Assembly: GCF_029784135.1 (NCBI RefSeq)
Contig: NC_073745.1
Location: 82,555,650 to 82,619,649, forward strand
Reading direction: 5' to 3'
Length of the DNA stretch: 64,000 bases
Source: Toxorhynchites rutilus septentrionalis
Taxonomy: Eukaryota > Arthropoda > Insecta > Diptera > Culicidae
Shown: positions 11,113 through 21,684 of the stretch, in pieces
How the letters are laid out: each line of letters begins with the position of its first letter
How positions within the stretch are numbered: the first letter of the stretch is position 1
The notes under the pieces: generated by a model
Databases searched by the model: none
The model's input: only the letters and a program-made list of their open reading frames with translations
What the model was told of the DNA's origin: nothing
Made by a program: the position numbers and the translations under genes

Positions 11113-12259
11113 AAGGGTGTGTCACATCAAATTGCTTCGTGAATTAATCCTGTGCACTCATTTCGAGAATCCGGAGTTGTCACATCGGGACATCGGTAAG
11201 ATGCTGGGAATCGTCCAATCCACGGTCAGCAGAGTACTAAAACGATACTTCGAGAACCTAACCATCGACCGGAAGGTGAAGAACGGCAAAAATGGATGTT
11301 CCGTCAGTGAAAAAGATCACAAGCGCGTAGTTAAGCAGTTTAGACGTGATCCGAGAAGTTCGGTCCGGGATGTCGCCAATAAGCTGAATTTGTCAAGTTC
11401 ATTCGTCCAGCGGACCAAGCAGCGGGAGGGCCTACGTACATACAAGGTTCAGAAGGCTCCTAACCGCGACGAAAGGCAAAACATGGTGGGGAAGACGCGA
11501 GCCCGGAAGCTGTACACCGAAATGCTGACGAAGCCGCATTGTCTGGTAATGGACGACGAAACCTACGTCAAAGCGGACTTTCGTCAGCTGCCGGGCCTGT
11601 TGTTCTTCTCCGCAGAGGACAAATTCAGCGTTCCGTAGGAGATTCTCAAGCAGAAACTATCCAAGTTTGCCAAAAAGTACATGGTGTGGTAAGCGATCTG
11701 CGATCTGCGGAAAGCGGAGCACCCCCTTCGTGATGACCGGCACGGTCAACGGGCAGGTTTACCTTAAGGAGTGCCTACAGAAGCGCTTACTACCACTATT
11801 GAAGCAGCACGAGGGCCCGACCATCTTCTGCCCGGATCTCGCTTCGTGCCACTATTCAAAGGACGTGTTGGAGTAGTACGAAGCCAACGGGGTCACCTTC
11901 GTGCCAAAGGAAATGAACCCGCCCAACGCGCCGGAGCTTCACCCAATAGAGAAATATTGGGCGATTATGAAGCAGGCCCTCCGGAAGAACCCAAAAGTTG
12001 TCAAATAGGAGGCGGACTTAAGAGAAAATGGATTTCTGTTCAAAAAAAACTACAACCTGACGTTGTACAGAACCTTATGGACGGGGTAAAGAGGAAGGTG
12101 CGAGCATACGGGCTTGGGCTCGAAGTATGAATAAAAAGAAAATGCCAAAAGTTGTTTAATAGTTTTTATTTTACTGTCTAAAATTTTCAAAAGGATCGGT
12201 CTACTGGGCGAATTTCTACAGCGTTTTTTCCGTGATGCAATTTGATGTGACACACCCTT
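11113..12259 (+). mobile_element. Tc1/mariner-superfamily DD37E element
   Basis: The inverted termini AAGGGTGTGTCACATCAAAT and inverse are flanked by TA at 11111-11112 and 12260-12261, the expected mariner target duplication. The length of 1147 bp suits a near full-length element. Confidence 0.9.
11117..12130 (+). pseudogene. Decayed ITmD37E-type transposase
   Basis: Frame 11117-11638 contains an HTH region (GIVQSTVSRVLKRYF) and the first catalytic block VMDDETYVKADFRQLPG, then a stop. Continuing frames downstream keep the second aspartate in FCPDLASCHY and the glutamate in LHPIEKYW. Counting 37 residues between them (crossing one in-frame stop) gives the DD37E signature of the mosquito ITmD37E family. 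There are several stops (11636, 11874, 12006) and no ATG near the start (GTG inside the terminal repeat), so the product cannot be made. A live copy would cut and paste at TA sites. Confidence 0.88.
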
Positions 12260-12739
12260 TATTAGTTCATTTGCACCAGAAAATTTGAAGGATTGTGACA
12301 TTGTACTTTTTTTAAATTTGGACTTATATTATACAATAGATAATAATCAGTTTTATGGATATGGTTTGAGCTACAACCAAAACTTCAAAGGTGAAATAAA
12401 CAAATTGAATTATCACAGTTCCGTTTTTGTGGAAACCGAGGCGATATTTACTCAATCAATGATATATCAGGCTAATTATCATTTCTAAACTCATGAAATT
12501 TATTTCACAGTTGTGAAATATATTCTTTGTTCACATTTCTTGAAATAAACTACAAAACTTCAAGACAAGTTTAGTGAAATGCGCTATATAACAATGCCAA
12601 TTAATATAAACATTGAATGAGCTATCAAACTTTGTCCAAATGTATGCTATGAATTTTAGTTTCTTCGATTTGACTGTGAAAACATTTGAAGACATTTTTT
12701 CGTACCATGTGAAGACATTTGAAAAAATCACCTGGCATT

Positions 12740-12995
12740 GCTGATCCGCAATGAGAGATGTACAGTGTTGACGTCTAATGGCAACATTCGACTTCGTGAT
12801 TCAAACTATTCTTCATCCGGTTAGAATGCCCGAAAGCAGTTTCAATTTGTTAAAATCTAAAAGAAAATTTTCATTTGGAGTTGTTCAATCATATGAAGCT
12901 CGTAGAATTTTCCCCGGCCAGAACTGAGGCATTGTGGTCACGCGTATTCTATACCTTGCCACATAGAATACATTCGTGGTGGATTAACGACGGAA
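12740..12995. repeat. Fragment of a dispersed repeat shared with about 55015-55120
   Basis: ATGTACAGTGTTGACGTCTA and its relative ATGTACAGTGTCGACGTCTG near 55019, followed by partly similar sequence, show a low-copy dispersed repeat. No ORF. Confidence 0.4.
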
Positions 12996-13439
12996 GAAAG
13001 GGGATGTCCACATACAACGAGGACAACTTTAAGGAGGGTAGGGGTTTCGAAAATGTCCACGCTTGTCCACGGTGAGGGGGGGGAGGAAGTTTATAGAATG
13101 TCCACGTGGACACGTTAAGTATTTTTTACAGTGAAACATTCATGTTTATAATCAACATTGAATGAGATCTGCTTCGTATTTACTATACGCCCACCCTGAG
13201 TAATCTGTATGCATCAATAAAAAGATTGAGCTGCCTGAGGGTGCTGCCTGGTCAAACATCATTTTTTATTTCATATGACTGAACTTCTTTCCTGAAATGT
13301 ATATACTGAAAGAAACGCACATGAACTGGGATCGATCAATTTATTCAATAAAGTTTATTCAAATATTCCATGAATTCTGTCAGGGAAATGACACCCAAGG
13401 GCAATAAGATCGTTGGAATTTTGGTAGTACAGCGCGGAC

Positions 13440-14265
13440 TCGATTATATACAGTTTCTAATTTCTTTTCGCTACATATAATCAAATCCTGTATATAATCG
13501 AATAAAAAAAAATTTTTTGCATGTATTTTCCTTTTTTTTTTTTTGAATATAAAAGAGGAATTTGATTTTTGATTCATCCCCTTAAAGTCAGAAAATACCT
13601 TTCTCACATGAAAAAAAAATTATCCAGATTCTCTTAGAGGATGATAGACGATCATATTTGATGGAAAAAATCCTTCTACGCATATGTTCGAATTTCAACA
13701 ATGACAGAGTTATAGAACTTTTTTTTTGTTTCGGACTTTGTCGCCTCGAACTGGCTCTACATTACAAAGTACGCTACGGAAGACGATTCTGTTGCTTTCA
13801 TTTGAAAGATGAGAAACTTTGATACAGGATATAGTAGTGGAACATCTAAATTAATGGATTTTAAAAACATTTTGGAAGTGAAAAACTTAAAAGTTAGTAA
13901 TTGTTAATGTATTATTATTAATGTCATCCTGATTTTTTTTATTAAACTGGATTGTTTCTATCAATCAAATTGAAGATCTCTAACCGCTCTACAATTTGTA
14001 CTTTGACACCCAACTTCTATCTATCTTAATTTGGCTGCAATATCGATATAATTAATTCTTGGTGACAATTCAAGCAAAATTTTCAAAAATCACGATTTTT
14101 ACCCCTCTGTATATGAATTAGTCACTTAAATTACACCTTAACGTTAAAAGGTTACATTTCTTCTTGAAATAAGTCATATTTGAAACATAAAAAAAATTTT
14201 TTTTTTCAAACTGTATATAATCGAATCACATATAATCGAGTCTGTATATAATCGAGTCCGACCTG
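13440..14265. mobile_element. pogo-like MITE
   Basis: The termini CAGCGCGGACTCGATTATAT and the inverse of CAGGTCGGACTCGATTATAT are flanked by TA (13438-13439, 14266-14267). CAG-starting, CTCGATTAT-type ends with TA duplication are typical of the pogo/Tigger branch of Tc1/mariner. Internal copies of the word TATATAATCGA lie near each end. Non-coding. Confidence 0.75.
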
Positions 14266-14479
14266 TATTGAAACTCACGACTTAAGGACGGGTTTCGATT
14301 CAGTTTTTGCTCTCGATGCCAAAACAGCTTCATTTTCATTTTTCGAAAACTTCCAAGGTTTTACAAAGATGAAACGAACAACAAATTCGTCCATGGGTGC
14401 ACGGGCTATATCTTTGGAGATCTGTTTCTTGCAATGATGTTTTTTTCAATGATATCTGGTAATTTTTGTAATACGCTTC

Positions 14480-15000
14480 TCTTGGGTTGTCTGTAAAGTC
14501 CATGCTACTACTGCTGACAATCAAATCGAGACACTTATCAAGATTAATCCTCGATACACGACACATGGATTAGTATATTTGCTACAGATGTCTAAAACCA
14601 CCGTTCATGAGCACCTGGTGAAGCATGTTCTGGTGATACTGGAAAGAAAATCTGTATCATGAGCATCTACAAAGCAACTAGTCTCGATGAATCGCAGCTG
14701 AACGCATCCAGAACGCTTCTAGGGCGCTTCTAAAACTTCACCCGCCTTACTCACCAGATATTGCAGATAACTCACTGTGTTTGATAAAAAGCGCTTTGCC
14801 CAGTTTTTTAACAAGAAAACAAAGAAGTTCTGAGAGGATGGAATTCACAAGTTGCGTGAAGGATGCTGGAATTTTATGGAACAAAACGGGTCTTTCAGAT
14901 AAAACGCTCACGCGACACATTTCAATAACTTCTAAAAAAGTGAACCGATTTTTATTTTTAAAAAACAAAAATAAAGCTTATTTCAGGACATTTTCGACGT
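14480..15000 (+). pseudogene. mariner transposase relic
   Basis: Broken frames on the plus strand retain the mariner DNA-binding block (IETLIKINPRYTTHGLVYLL, then SKTTVHEHLVKH) at about 14516-14625. After several stops and a large loss of the catalytic middle, the C-terminal block HPPYSPDIADNS appears near 14740, running to KNKAYFRTF near 14995. Order and spacing match a mariner transposase with the centre deleted. The catalytic aspartates are absent. Confidence 0.75.
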
Positions 15001-15009
15001 GACTACTCC

Positions 15010-15890
15010 TTTTTTGGATAACCCGTTTTAAACGGTGAACAAAATTCTTCATGCACAAAATTGACTTATTGTTATTTGATTACTCGAAACACGTAGTCCA
15101 GACCCCGACTTAACTACTATTTTTTTATATTCCCGCTAAAAGTGATCATTATAAATATAAAATCATTATGAGACAAAATTTTCCTTTAAGTTTTTTCATC
15201 ACTCCAAAATAAATATAATTCTCAATTACATAGAGCACATATTTGATACGGAAATATAAATTTCAATTAAGATTTTTTATTTTTGAAGTGTGTTCAGTCC
15301 ACCAATCCATTGCCATTATCCCTTCCCAGAAACAGAGCACAAAGCTAAATGCAGTCAACGCAAATGGTAAACTAATGTTGTAATGAATCTGTGGATCAGT
15401 TAAATGAACCGCATCGTAAGTTGTACACTGTCCAACGTATATGCATTTGAGTGGCAATTAGGGTGTGTTGAACGATCCAAAACTAGCAATACATAACAAC
15501 ATTTTCATAATTTGAGCAGCGCAATGATACCAACATCTTGTTTAATTTATACCACTTCTGTATTGTTTCAAGATTTGCTATTTTTCGTTCACTGCCAATA
15601 TTTGTATTCAAACAAAGTGCTTGATTTTATTGTCCGATTTTTTGAAAGCTGTACAGCCACAGCTGACAGCTTCAATAAAAATACTCGTGAGTAGATTCAC
15701 AAGTGATATTTTGATATAGATATGGAGATAACATAAATGGAATTCGGAAGTAAATAATGTACTCCCGGACAATGTTGAAAAAAAATCGAATGATTTTGAA
15801 CAAATCTTTACTATTGATAAGTCTATCATTTTTATCAATTAAAACATGGAATAGAAAATAGAAACAAACATTAGAAATAAAATTTAAGCG
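15010..15890. other. AT-rich interior of the GTCCACG element
   Basis: ORFs at 15263-15457 (minus) and 15672-15971 (minus) are unrecognised. The block at 15060-15120 resembles 55135-55190 and 59460-59520 (ACTCGAAACACG-type word), another dispersed repeat fragment. Confidence 0.4.
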
Positions 15891-16267
15891 AAATTTTGCT
15901 TCCCCGAAACTGTAGGAATGTCCACGTGAACAACAGGGGGAGGGGTATAAGGAATGTCCACGCTTGTCCACGGAAGGGGAAGGGGGAATCTATAATCATA
16001 TATTTTTCTGTCCACGTGGTATGTGGACAGCCCCTTATATACTACCTTCTAATTGAAAACGTCAGAGAGAATTTGGATTTATTAGTAGCGACACGTAGAA
16101 AACGTAACACGTGAAATTCTTAGGCGGCGGTGACACTGGATGCAGAAAAGTGGTCGTACGAATTGTATGCAATCGTGGAAGTAAACAACCACATTGAATT
16201 GTATTGGTGTGGTTACATTGCTTCCCCCTTGCTTCGTTCGAATCCGTCAGCTTCTATCGAACAAAAT

Positions 16268-17160
16268 CGACGAATTTACGTTGGATTTACAACCAGATGG
16301 CGCAGCGAGTAAAATGAGGATATTTTGTTTTTTTGGTATGAAATTCGTTCAAATTTTCAAGAAAAATAAGAATTTATCTTCAAATTTCCCGGTTTCATGT
16401 ATTCTTTCCACGCTGAAAAGGTTAGAAAATCATCATTTTACAATGTGCTATGTACATTACGAGAAATGGCTTGTTATAAGTATTGTAACTTTAATTTTTT
16501 TCAACTAAGTAAACGATGAATAGGGTGTTGTGCGCTAAAAATACTGTAAATCCTTCTCGTATCGGCCCCTACATAATCAATGATATCAGCCAATTTGATA
16601 TGATATCGATTTCATCGCAATTAACCATAGTATCAATAACCGATATGCATTATCAACTTAAAATTTTCGAAGATTATCTATGACTTTGGTCAAATCGCGT
16701 GTTGAAACCATCGTAAATATACAAAACTCCAACTTTCTTACCATATACTGACGACATTCAATGGCTGAAATGAATCTAAATTGAAACCAAATGAATAATC
16801 ACCACCGAATCTTGCTTTTCAGTGCGTAAAATAAACATACACCCTCACTTTTGTGGTTCTGAGCTCTAATATAGATGTCGCATGAGCTGATTCAGCTTTG
16901 CGTAAATTCGTCAATTGTTTGTTTCTATTGACGAATTTACGTTACAACCAGATGGCGCAGCGATTGAAGTGATGATGTTTTGTTTTTTTTTATTTGAAAT
17001 TCGTTTAAATTTGTTAGAAAAATCCGAATTTTTCCTTCAAATTTCCCGGATTTGAGTATTCTTTCCACGCTGAAAAGGTTAGAAAATCATCATTTTACAA
17101 TGTGGTATGTATATTACGAGGAATGGCTTGTTATAAGTATTGTAACTTAAATTTTTTTAG
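16268..17160 (+). repeat. Direct repeat pair, about 235 bp, 660 bp apart
   Basis: 16268-16505 and 16928-17160 share GACGAATTTACGTT, CCAGATGGCGCAGCGA, TTCTTTCCACGCTGAAAAGG and ATGGCTTGTTATAAGTATTG in order. They could be LTR-like ends of a lost element or a simple duplication. Nothing coding lies between them. Confidence 0.6.
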
Positions 17161-17182
17161 TTATTTCGTTATTTTCGATTAG

Positions 17183-17335
17183 TTTGTAAGAAATTTAATT
17201 CTGCTCAATTTTATATATAACATGTTATTTTCTTATCTCTTTTAGTAGTGAAAATTGTATAAATGTTGACAATGGTTGAATCAAACAAGAAAATTGAAGA
17301 GTATAATCAAAAACAATTTGAAAAATGCGTGTTTC
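17183..17335 (+). pseudogene. Exon-like fragment related to 42835-43055 (possible THAP N-terminus)
   Basis: AGTTTGTAAGAAATTTAATT, a TTTTAGTAGTGAAAA acceptor-like stretch and an ATG opening MLTMVESNKKIEEYNQKQFE match the copy at 42835-43055, which continues into a C-x4-C motif. Here the frame is cut after about 23 residues by a GTCCACG-family sequence beginning near 17336. Confidence 0.45.
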
Positions 17336-17452
17336 CACATACCACGTGGACAGAAAAACTACGATTTCAGACACCCCCCCTCCCCATCCGTGGGCAAGCA
17401 TGGGCATTTTCTATATCCCTCCCCCTGTTGTCCACGTGGACATTTCTCCATT
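17336..17452. mobile_element. GTCCACG-family terminal fragment
   Basis: CCACATACCACGTGGACAGA at the left and TGTCCACGTGGACATTT at the right are the family's terminal words with little between them. It is an internally deleted copy. Confidence 0.55.
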
Positions 17453-17459
17453 TCTTGGA

Positions 17460-17869
17460 AAAAATAATCGTTAAATTAGCTGAATTGCGCCTAAATTGAA
17501 GTTTATGTTTGTTTTCTATTCTCTATAGAGGCGATTTCTTCTCAATCCTTTGAACAGCTTTGGGGAACAACAACTCGTGAAGCTATTGAATTGCTGTTTG
17601 TTTTCTTCCAAATTTCATTTGTTATGTGATCACGTTATAAAATATAATATTTACGTTATAGCAAAACATCACATGTGAATCTAATCTCGGACTTTTTCTA
17701 TCATAAACCGACGCAAGCTGGCTGAACTGTGAGTTTTCAAGAGAATCAGACAATTAAATCAAGTGCTTCGTAATTGGAATACAGTGATTGAAAATCATAA
17801 CATGTATAAGGATATAAACATGTTGTGTTGTGCTATGTATTTTTGGCGAGTTCACCTTCAAAATTGCCG
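17460..17869. other. Unassigned AT-rich spacer
   Basis: No ORF or repeat was recognised. Confidence 0.4.
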
Positions 17870-18066
17870 ATCAAACTAAGAGATGTAAGTCAATGTAAAC
17901 AATCGATCTTATTTCGACCGTGGATCGATCTCCATCGCTGATAATTGTTGTGTGGACGTAGTTATTCTGTTACAACACGAAGATGGTCAATTGAGGACCC
18001 TGAGTTTTGAACTCACGATCAGTCGCTTACTAAGCGAACGCGCAACCAATGTGGCTACGGAGTCGA
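17870..18066 (-). mobile_element. tRNA-derived SINE
   Basis: On the minus strand, GTAGCCACATTGG is an A-box-like motif and GAGTTCAAAACTC a B-box-like motif. A hairpin between them has loop TTAGTAA, consistent with a tRNA-Thr(AGT) ancestor. The body word GGAGATCGATCCACGGTCGA is shared with the SINE at 57707-59449, so the two are one family. Confidence 0.75.
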
Positions 18067-18329
18067 AATAAAAAAAAAAAATTTTGCGGGCTTTTTTTTC
18101 TGGAAGAAGACGTCTTGGCCAATTCTGAACGTTTGTTCTAGATTGGCGATTTTTATTCGTTCAGTTACGAATAGTGCTTGTTGAAATTTATCGATTGACT
18201 GTTTGGTAGAAGCTTATAATGCAGAATTTTTCTTCTATCTCACTAGACACAAAGAATGACTTTCTACAGGTGAAGATCGATTTTGGAGATATCTAATGAT
18301 GGTTCATTTCGCTCACCTCAAAGTTTTTT

Positions 18330-18445
18330 TTTCGCTGAACATTGTTGTAAAGGATAATATTTTTCTTCACCTAACACTGTTAGTAGAATTGTAGAACTCA
18401 TACATTGTAGCGTTTCGTAATCAAGTTTCACCAGGTGCTCATGAA
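18330..18445 (-). pseudogene. mariner transposase fragment
   Basis: The minus frame reads TIVHEHLVKLDYETLQCM, matching the STVHEHLVKLGY recognition-helix block of mariner transposases. Only this fragment remains, abutting the ACCCGAA array. Confidence 0.6.
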
Positions 18446-18460
18446 CAATTGTGTTACATT

Positions 18461-18645
18461 TACCCGAAACCCACTCACCCGAATGACAGTTACCCGAAAG
18501 ACATTCACCCGAATTCCACTCACCCGAATGTAACAAATACCCGAAAGCGACAGCTACCCGAATGTAACATCTACCCGAATTGACACTTACCCGAATGCGA
18601 CATTTACCCTAATGTAACAATTACCCGAATGTAACATCTACCCAA
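18461..18645. repeat. ACCCGAA minisatellite, array 1
   Basis: About a dozen units of 14-16 bp with core ACCCGAATGTAACA. Arrays 2 (20690-20872) and 3 (24561-24725) have the same core on the opposite strand. Confidence 0.9.
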
Positions 18646-19263
18646 AAGAAGGATATATTCAAATAATACACAAATTTTACTATGTTTGTATTTCTGATCA
18701 GTGTTATATAAAGATCATATTTGTCTCATACTTTCATTTCCCTTCAAAAAGTATTTTTAGTGGGAAGTACAATTCGAGAGATACTGGCATTGAATAAAAT
18801 CCTTTTCAAAATAATGAAAAATGAAAGAATGCAGTTTTATAACGTATTATTAAGTCCATCCATTCTTATGGATGATGCAGCCCGTTCACAAGCGTCGGAC
18901 GCCATACGTTTATCTGGTGCATCACGTTTGCAACCAGGCAATCAAAATGCATGACATGCATAATTAACCGGGCAAACGTAATGCACCAGGTAAACGTATG
19001 CATTCCGACGCTCGATAACGCTCGGTCGGACCTGACTAAAGGATCGTCTCCTATGTTTCAAACAAACCGGGCAATCGGTGGAACACAGGTTTGCTTGCGA
19101 GAGGCCGCCGCTTCCGACGGCGGGTCGGCGTCCTACTCGGATTGCGTCACCTTGGCGGCTTGGTGCCGCCTCGATTCCTTATCCTCGTTAAAAGGAGACT
19201 TCGCCCCCATTACATTGATCTCAAAATAAATTTCATCACGAAATAATAAACTCATGATAAAAA
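18646..19263. other. Spacer with a small palindrome and GC-rich patch
   Basis: An inverted repeat with arms at about 18892-18930 and 18973-19013 shares words CATACGTTTA and CTGGTGCAT. The block at 19020-19210 is GC-rich compared with its surroundings and includes GAGGCCGCCGCTTCCGACGG; I do not recognise it. ORFs here are repeat-derived. Confidence 0.5.
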
Positions 19264-19917
19264 CAGGAAGTGGGTTATATCTATGGTATAACCGCAAGGG
19301 TGACATAGGACTATCGTTGATTTAGAGATCATTTGTATGAAGTTGAATCTGAATTCATTCTGAATGAATGAATATTTGGAGAACTTCGAAAACGAGAGCG
19401 TTACGTTGGAGGCACAGGGTTTTATGCATCCAATATTGGATACGGAAATATCCTACTGATGGGGAAGAATAATCTTCAGAAGCTATCCTGTTAATTGCGA
19501 TTGATTGAAAAATCACAAAACCAAATGTATTTGGTCACAGTGTTTCATGGATAGAAAACATTAAAATAAACTCTTTCACATGAATGTAATTTTAAATTCC
19601 CAGAGGAACTGGCAGATTATTTTCAGTAACGATTAGATATTTCCACATTTTCCTCGATACTGGAAGCCCACCAGTGGTTAATGCTAACTCGATAACCATC
19701 TGTTAATAGCACTTGATTGAAACATATTTGGTCACAGTGTTACATGGATAGAAAACATTCAAATAAACTCTTTCACATGAATGTATTTCTAAATTCCTAG
19801 AGGAACTGGCAGATTATTTTCCGGATCTTTCTCGATCCAAACGGAAAGAATTCCGTGCGTGTATGTGTGTGTGTGTAGCGGCTGCTTCGAGATCTTCCCG
19901 GGGAACCGTTTGTAGCA

Positions 19918-19998
19918 TCACTCTCCTCCTGATGGATTCCCTTCTGGCCTAAGGTGCACAAACAGGCTCTTGGTGACACCGTTCATCCGCGCTTTCAT
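19918..19998 (-). CDS. 26-codon ORF in copy A
   Basis: First ATG after the predicted start site. It encodes MKARMNGVTKSLFVHLRPEG followed by NPSGGE. Equivalent ORFs occur in copies B, C and D. No known peptide is recognised, and translation is unproven. Confidence 0.35.
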   Translation of the reverse strand: MKARMNGVTKSLFVHLRPEGNPSGGE

Positions 19999-20056
19999 GA
20001 TAAATGAAGAGCTTCACCACAACAGCGACAACATGCTCCAATCGCTGTTCAATTAG

Positions 20057-20092
20057 AACTGAGTGGATTTCCGAGCGGCGCTCGCTTATATA
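20057..20092 (-). promoter_or_regulatory. TATA/Inr core promoter in copy A
   Basis: On minus, TATATAAG (20092-20085) is followed 30 bp later by TCAGTT (20062-20057), which fits the arthropod initiator TCAKTY at canonical spacing. Confidence 0.65.
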
Positions 20093-20342
20093 CCGATTGG
20101 TGATTTCAATAGCCTATTTTGAAAGCAAATTTAAGACTATTGAAACAAGTTTTTGGATCAGAAAGTAACAAGTATAGAACGCGTAGACATTTTATCTTTC
20201 GAATGAAGTGTTTATCATACCATTTCGTTCAGTTGTTTAGGAGCTATTAACACTCAAAATCTCGGTCTTCGGCGTAACGCTTTCGTTTTCGAAACTTTGA
20301 TTTTACACCCCGGTATAGAAATGAAAGACGTAGTCCTACGTC

Positions 20343-21040
20343 AAAATTGCGCTGCGGCGGCAAATACGTAAGTACTATTTTTTCTTATCTATTCTATTCA
20401 CATTTTCATTAAAAAAAATTATGTTAAAGTTACCTGTTTAATTTTCGGAATATTTCATAACTCTTGCTCATTTCTGAATGATCTCTTGGTCTTAAAGAGC
20501 AATACGGAAAGGAAAGAAGACATCATGTCAATTGTGCCTATACTAATTTCTAAAAATGACACAACGAAGTCTTCAACATTTTTTTCGAATTTCCTCATTA
20601 CAATCTCTCAGTTTACTTCGTAACTTCCTAACAGCAGACTCGACAAAACGCATAAACTGATTTGTCGGAATTTTTCCTTCTTCATTCGGGTAAACATCCC
20701 ATTCGGGTAAATGTCGCATTCGGGTAAACGTTGCATTCGGGTAAATGTTCATTTGGGTAAATGTCCATTCGGGTATATGTTGCATTCGGGTATTTGTTAC
20801 ATTCGGGTGAATGTCATTCGGGTATGCATTACATTCGGGTAAATGTGCTTCGGGTAAACGTGCTTCGGGTGAATGGGACACAACCGCGCATGAACATAGA
20901 TACATGTAAAGAACCTGCTAATTGATGTGTCGTATACCGAGGATTATTCTTCATCAGCGTCTCGATTCGATTACCATCAGTTGCGCACACAAACTTGCTG
21001 GACTACCCAATAACTAGAAGCATATTCCAACGGTATATAA
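20343..21040. repeat. Duplicated block, copy 1 (with minisatellite array 2)
   Basis: From ATTGCGCTGCGGCGGCAAAT to ACTAGAAGCATATTCCAA this matches 24225-24877 nearly base for base. Within it, 20690-20872 is an array of ATTCGGGTAAATGT units. Minus ORF 20573-20905 is mostly array translation and is not supported as a gene. Confidence 0.9.
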
Positions 21041-21294
21041 TTTTGACGTAGGACTACGTCTTTCATTTCTATACCGGGGTGTAAAATCAAAGTTTCGAAA
21101 ACGAAAGCGTTACGCCGGAGACCGAGATTTTGAGCATTAATAGCTCCTAAACAACTGAACGAAATGGTATGATGAACACTTCATTCGAAAGATAAAATGT
21201 CTACGCGTTATATACTTGTTACCTTTTGATTCAAAAACTTGTTTCAATAGTCTTAAAATTGATTTCAAAACAGGCTATTGAAATCACCAATCGG

Positions 21295-21327
21295 TATATA
21301 AGCGAGCGCCACTCGGAAATCCACTCA
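21295..21327 (+). promoter_or_regulatory. TATA/Inr promoter in copy B, initiator split
   Basis: TATATAAG at 21295 is intact. The initiator TCAGTT is broken after TCA at 21327 by the retrocopy and resumes as GTT at 21543. Confidence 0.6.
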
Positions 21328-21530
21328 TTAATTTCAAACAATGCCATTAAAATGGTGAACAACTGTCAAATTATAAATAAGGAACTTTTGCTTAACAGTA
21401 TGATTTTAAATCCAAAAGCTGAACCGAAGATGTAAAGCCCAGACTGTGTCACTTGAACTGTAAAATATGTATGCAAATAGCAAAACATCTGAATAAAAAT
21501 GCATTTAAGTTGTAAAAAAAAAAAAAAAAA
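21328..21530 (+). mobile_element. 5'-truncated processed mRNA retrocopy
   Basis: The 203 bp insert is bounded by a 12 bp target duplication GAAATCCACTCA (21316-21327 and 21531-21542). It ends in 17 A residues, with AATAAA at 21492-21497 about 17 bp before the tail. It holds a short frame ending KAEPKM then TAA, then a 3' UTR. These are hallmarks of LINE-mobilised mRNA. The parent gene is not in the window and was not recognised. Confidence 0.9.
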
Positions 21531-21603
21531 GAAATCCACTCAGTTCTAATTGAACAGCGATTGGAGCATGTTGTCGCTGTTGTGGTGAAGCTCTTCGTTT
21601 ATC

Positions 21604-21684
21604 ATGAAAGCGCGAATGAACGGTGTCACCAAGAGCCTGTTTGTGCACCTTAGGGCAGAAGGGAATCCATCAGGAGGAGAGTGA
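21604..21684 (+). CDS. 26-codon ORF in copy B
   Basis: Encodes MKARMNGVTKSLFVHLRAEG then NPSGGE, one substitution from copies A and C. With the promoter split by the retrocopy its expression is doubtful. Confidence 0.3.
   Translation: MKARMNGVTKSLFVHLRAEGNPSGGE

Larger units (their letters stand above)
10672..12736. mobile_element. GAAGACAT-rich MITE, second (inverted) copy, split by a mariner
   Basis: It starts TGCCGGGTTTGAAGACAT and ends with the inverse of TGCCAGGTGATTTTTTCAAA at 12736. The interior is interrupted by the DD37E mariner at 11113-12259. The two copies stand about 51 bp apart, tail to tail. Confidence 0.65.
13000..16034. mobile_element. GTCCACG-family DNA element, 3 kb, with nested inserts
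   Basis: The left end GGGGATGTCCACATAC and right end GTATGTGGACAGCCCC form inverted termini, with subterminal GTCCACGCTTGTCCACGG at both sides. A pogo-like MITE (13440-14265) and a mariner relic (14480-15000) lie inside. Partial relatives lie at 17336-17452, 25357-25470 and 37665-38010. No transposase of its own was recognised, and TSDs are not clear. Confidence 0.6.
19264..20342 (-). mobile_element. Poly(A)-targeted CAGGAAGTGG/GACGTAG family, copy A
   Basis: This 1079 bp copy runs from CAGGAAGTGGGTTATATC to CCTACGTC and is flanked by A-runs (AAAAA left, AAAA right). The paralogous block at 24197-24235 reads CATGATAAAAATTGCGC without the element, so it is the empty site. Read on the minus strand the order is GACGTAG end, TATA/Inr promoter, short ORF, CA-rich run, then tandem units of about 190 bp (word CCACCAGTGGTTAATGC). 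Copies B, C and D have the same plan. I do not recognise the family. Confidence 0.82.

Noticed and set aside
16268..17160. LTR retrotransposon with 235 bp LTRs
   Set aside because: No primer-binding site, polypurine tract, TSD or coding sequence between the repeats; recorded only as a direct repeat.
18461..18645. CRISPR-like regular repeats
   Set aside because: Units of 14-16 bp are contiguous and have no spacers of uniform size; the context is eukaryotic.
20573..20905. 110 aa minus ORF and its relative at 24449-24727 with PNATFTRM/HLPEWDVYPN repeats
   Set aside because: The peptide is a translation of the ACCCGAA minisatellite; the unit length is compatible with an open frame by chance.
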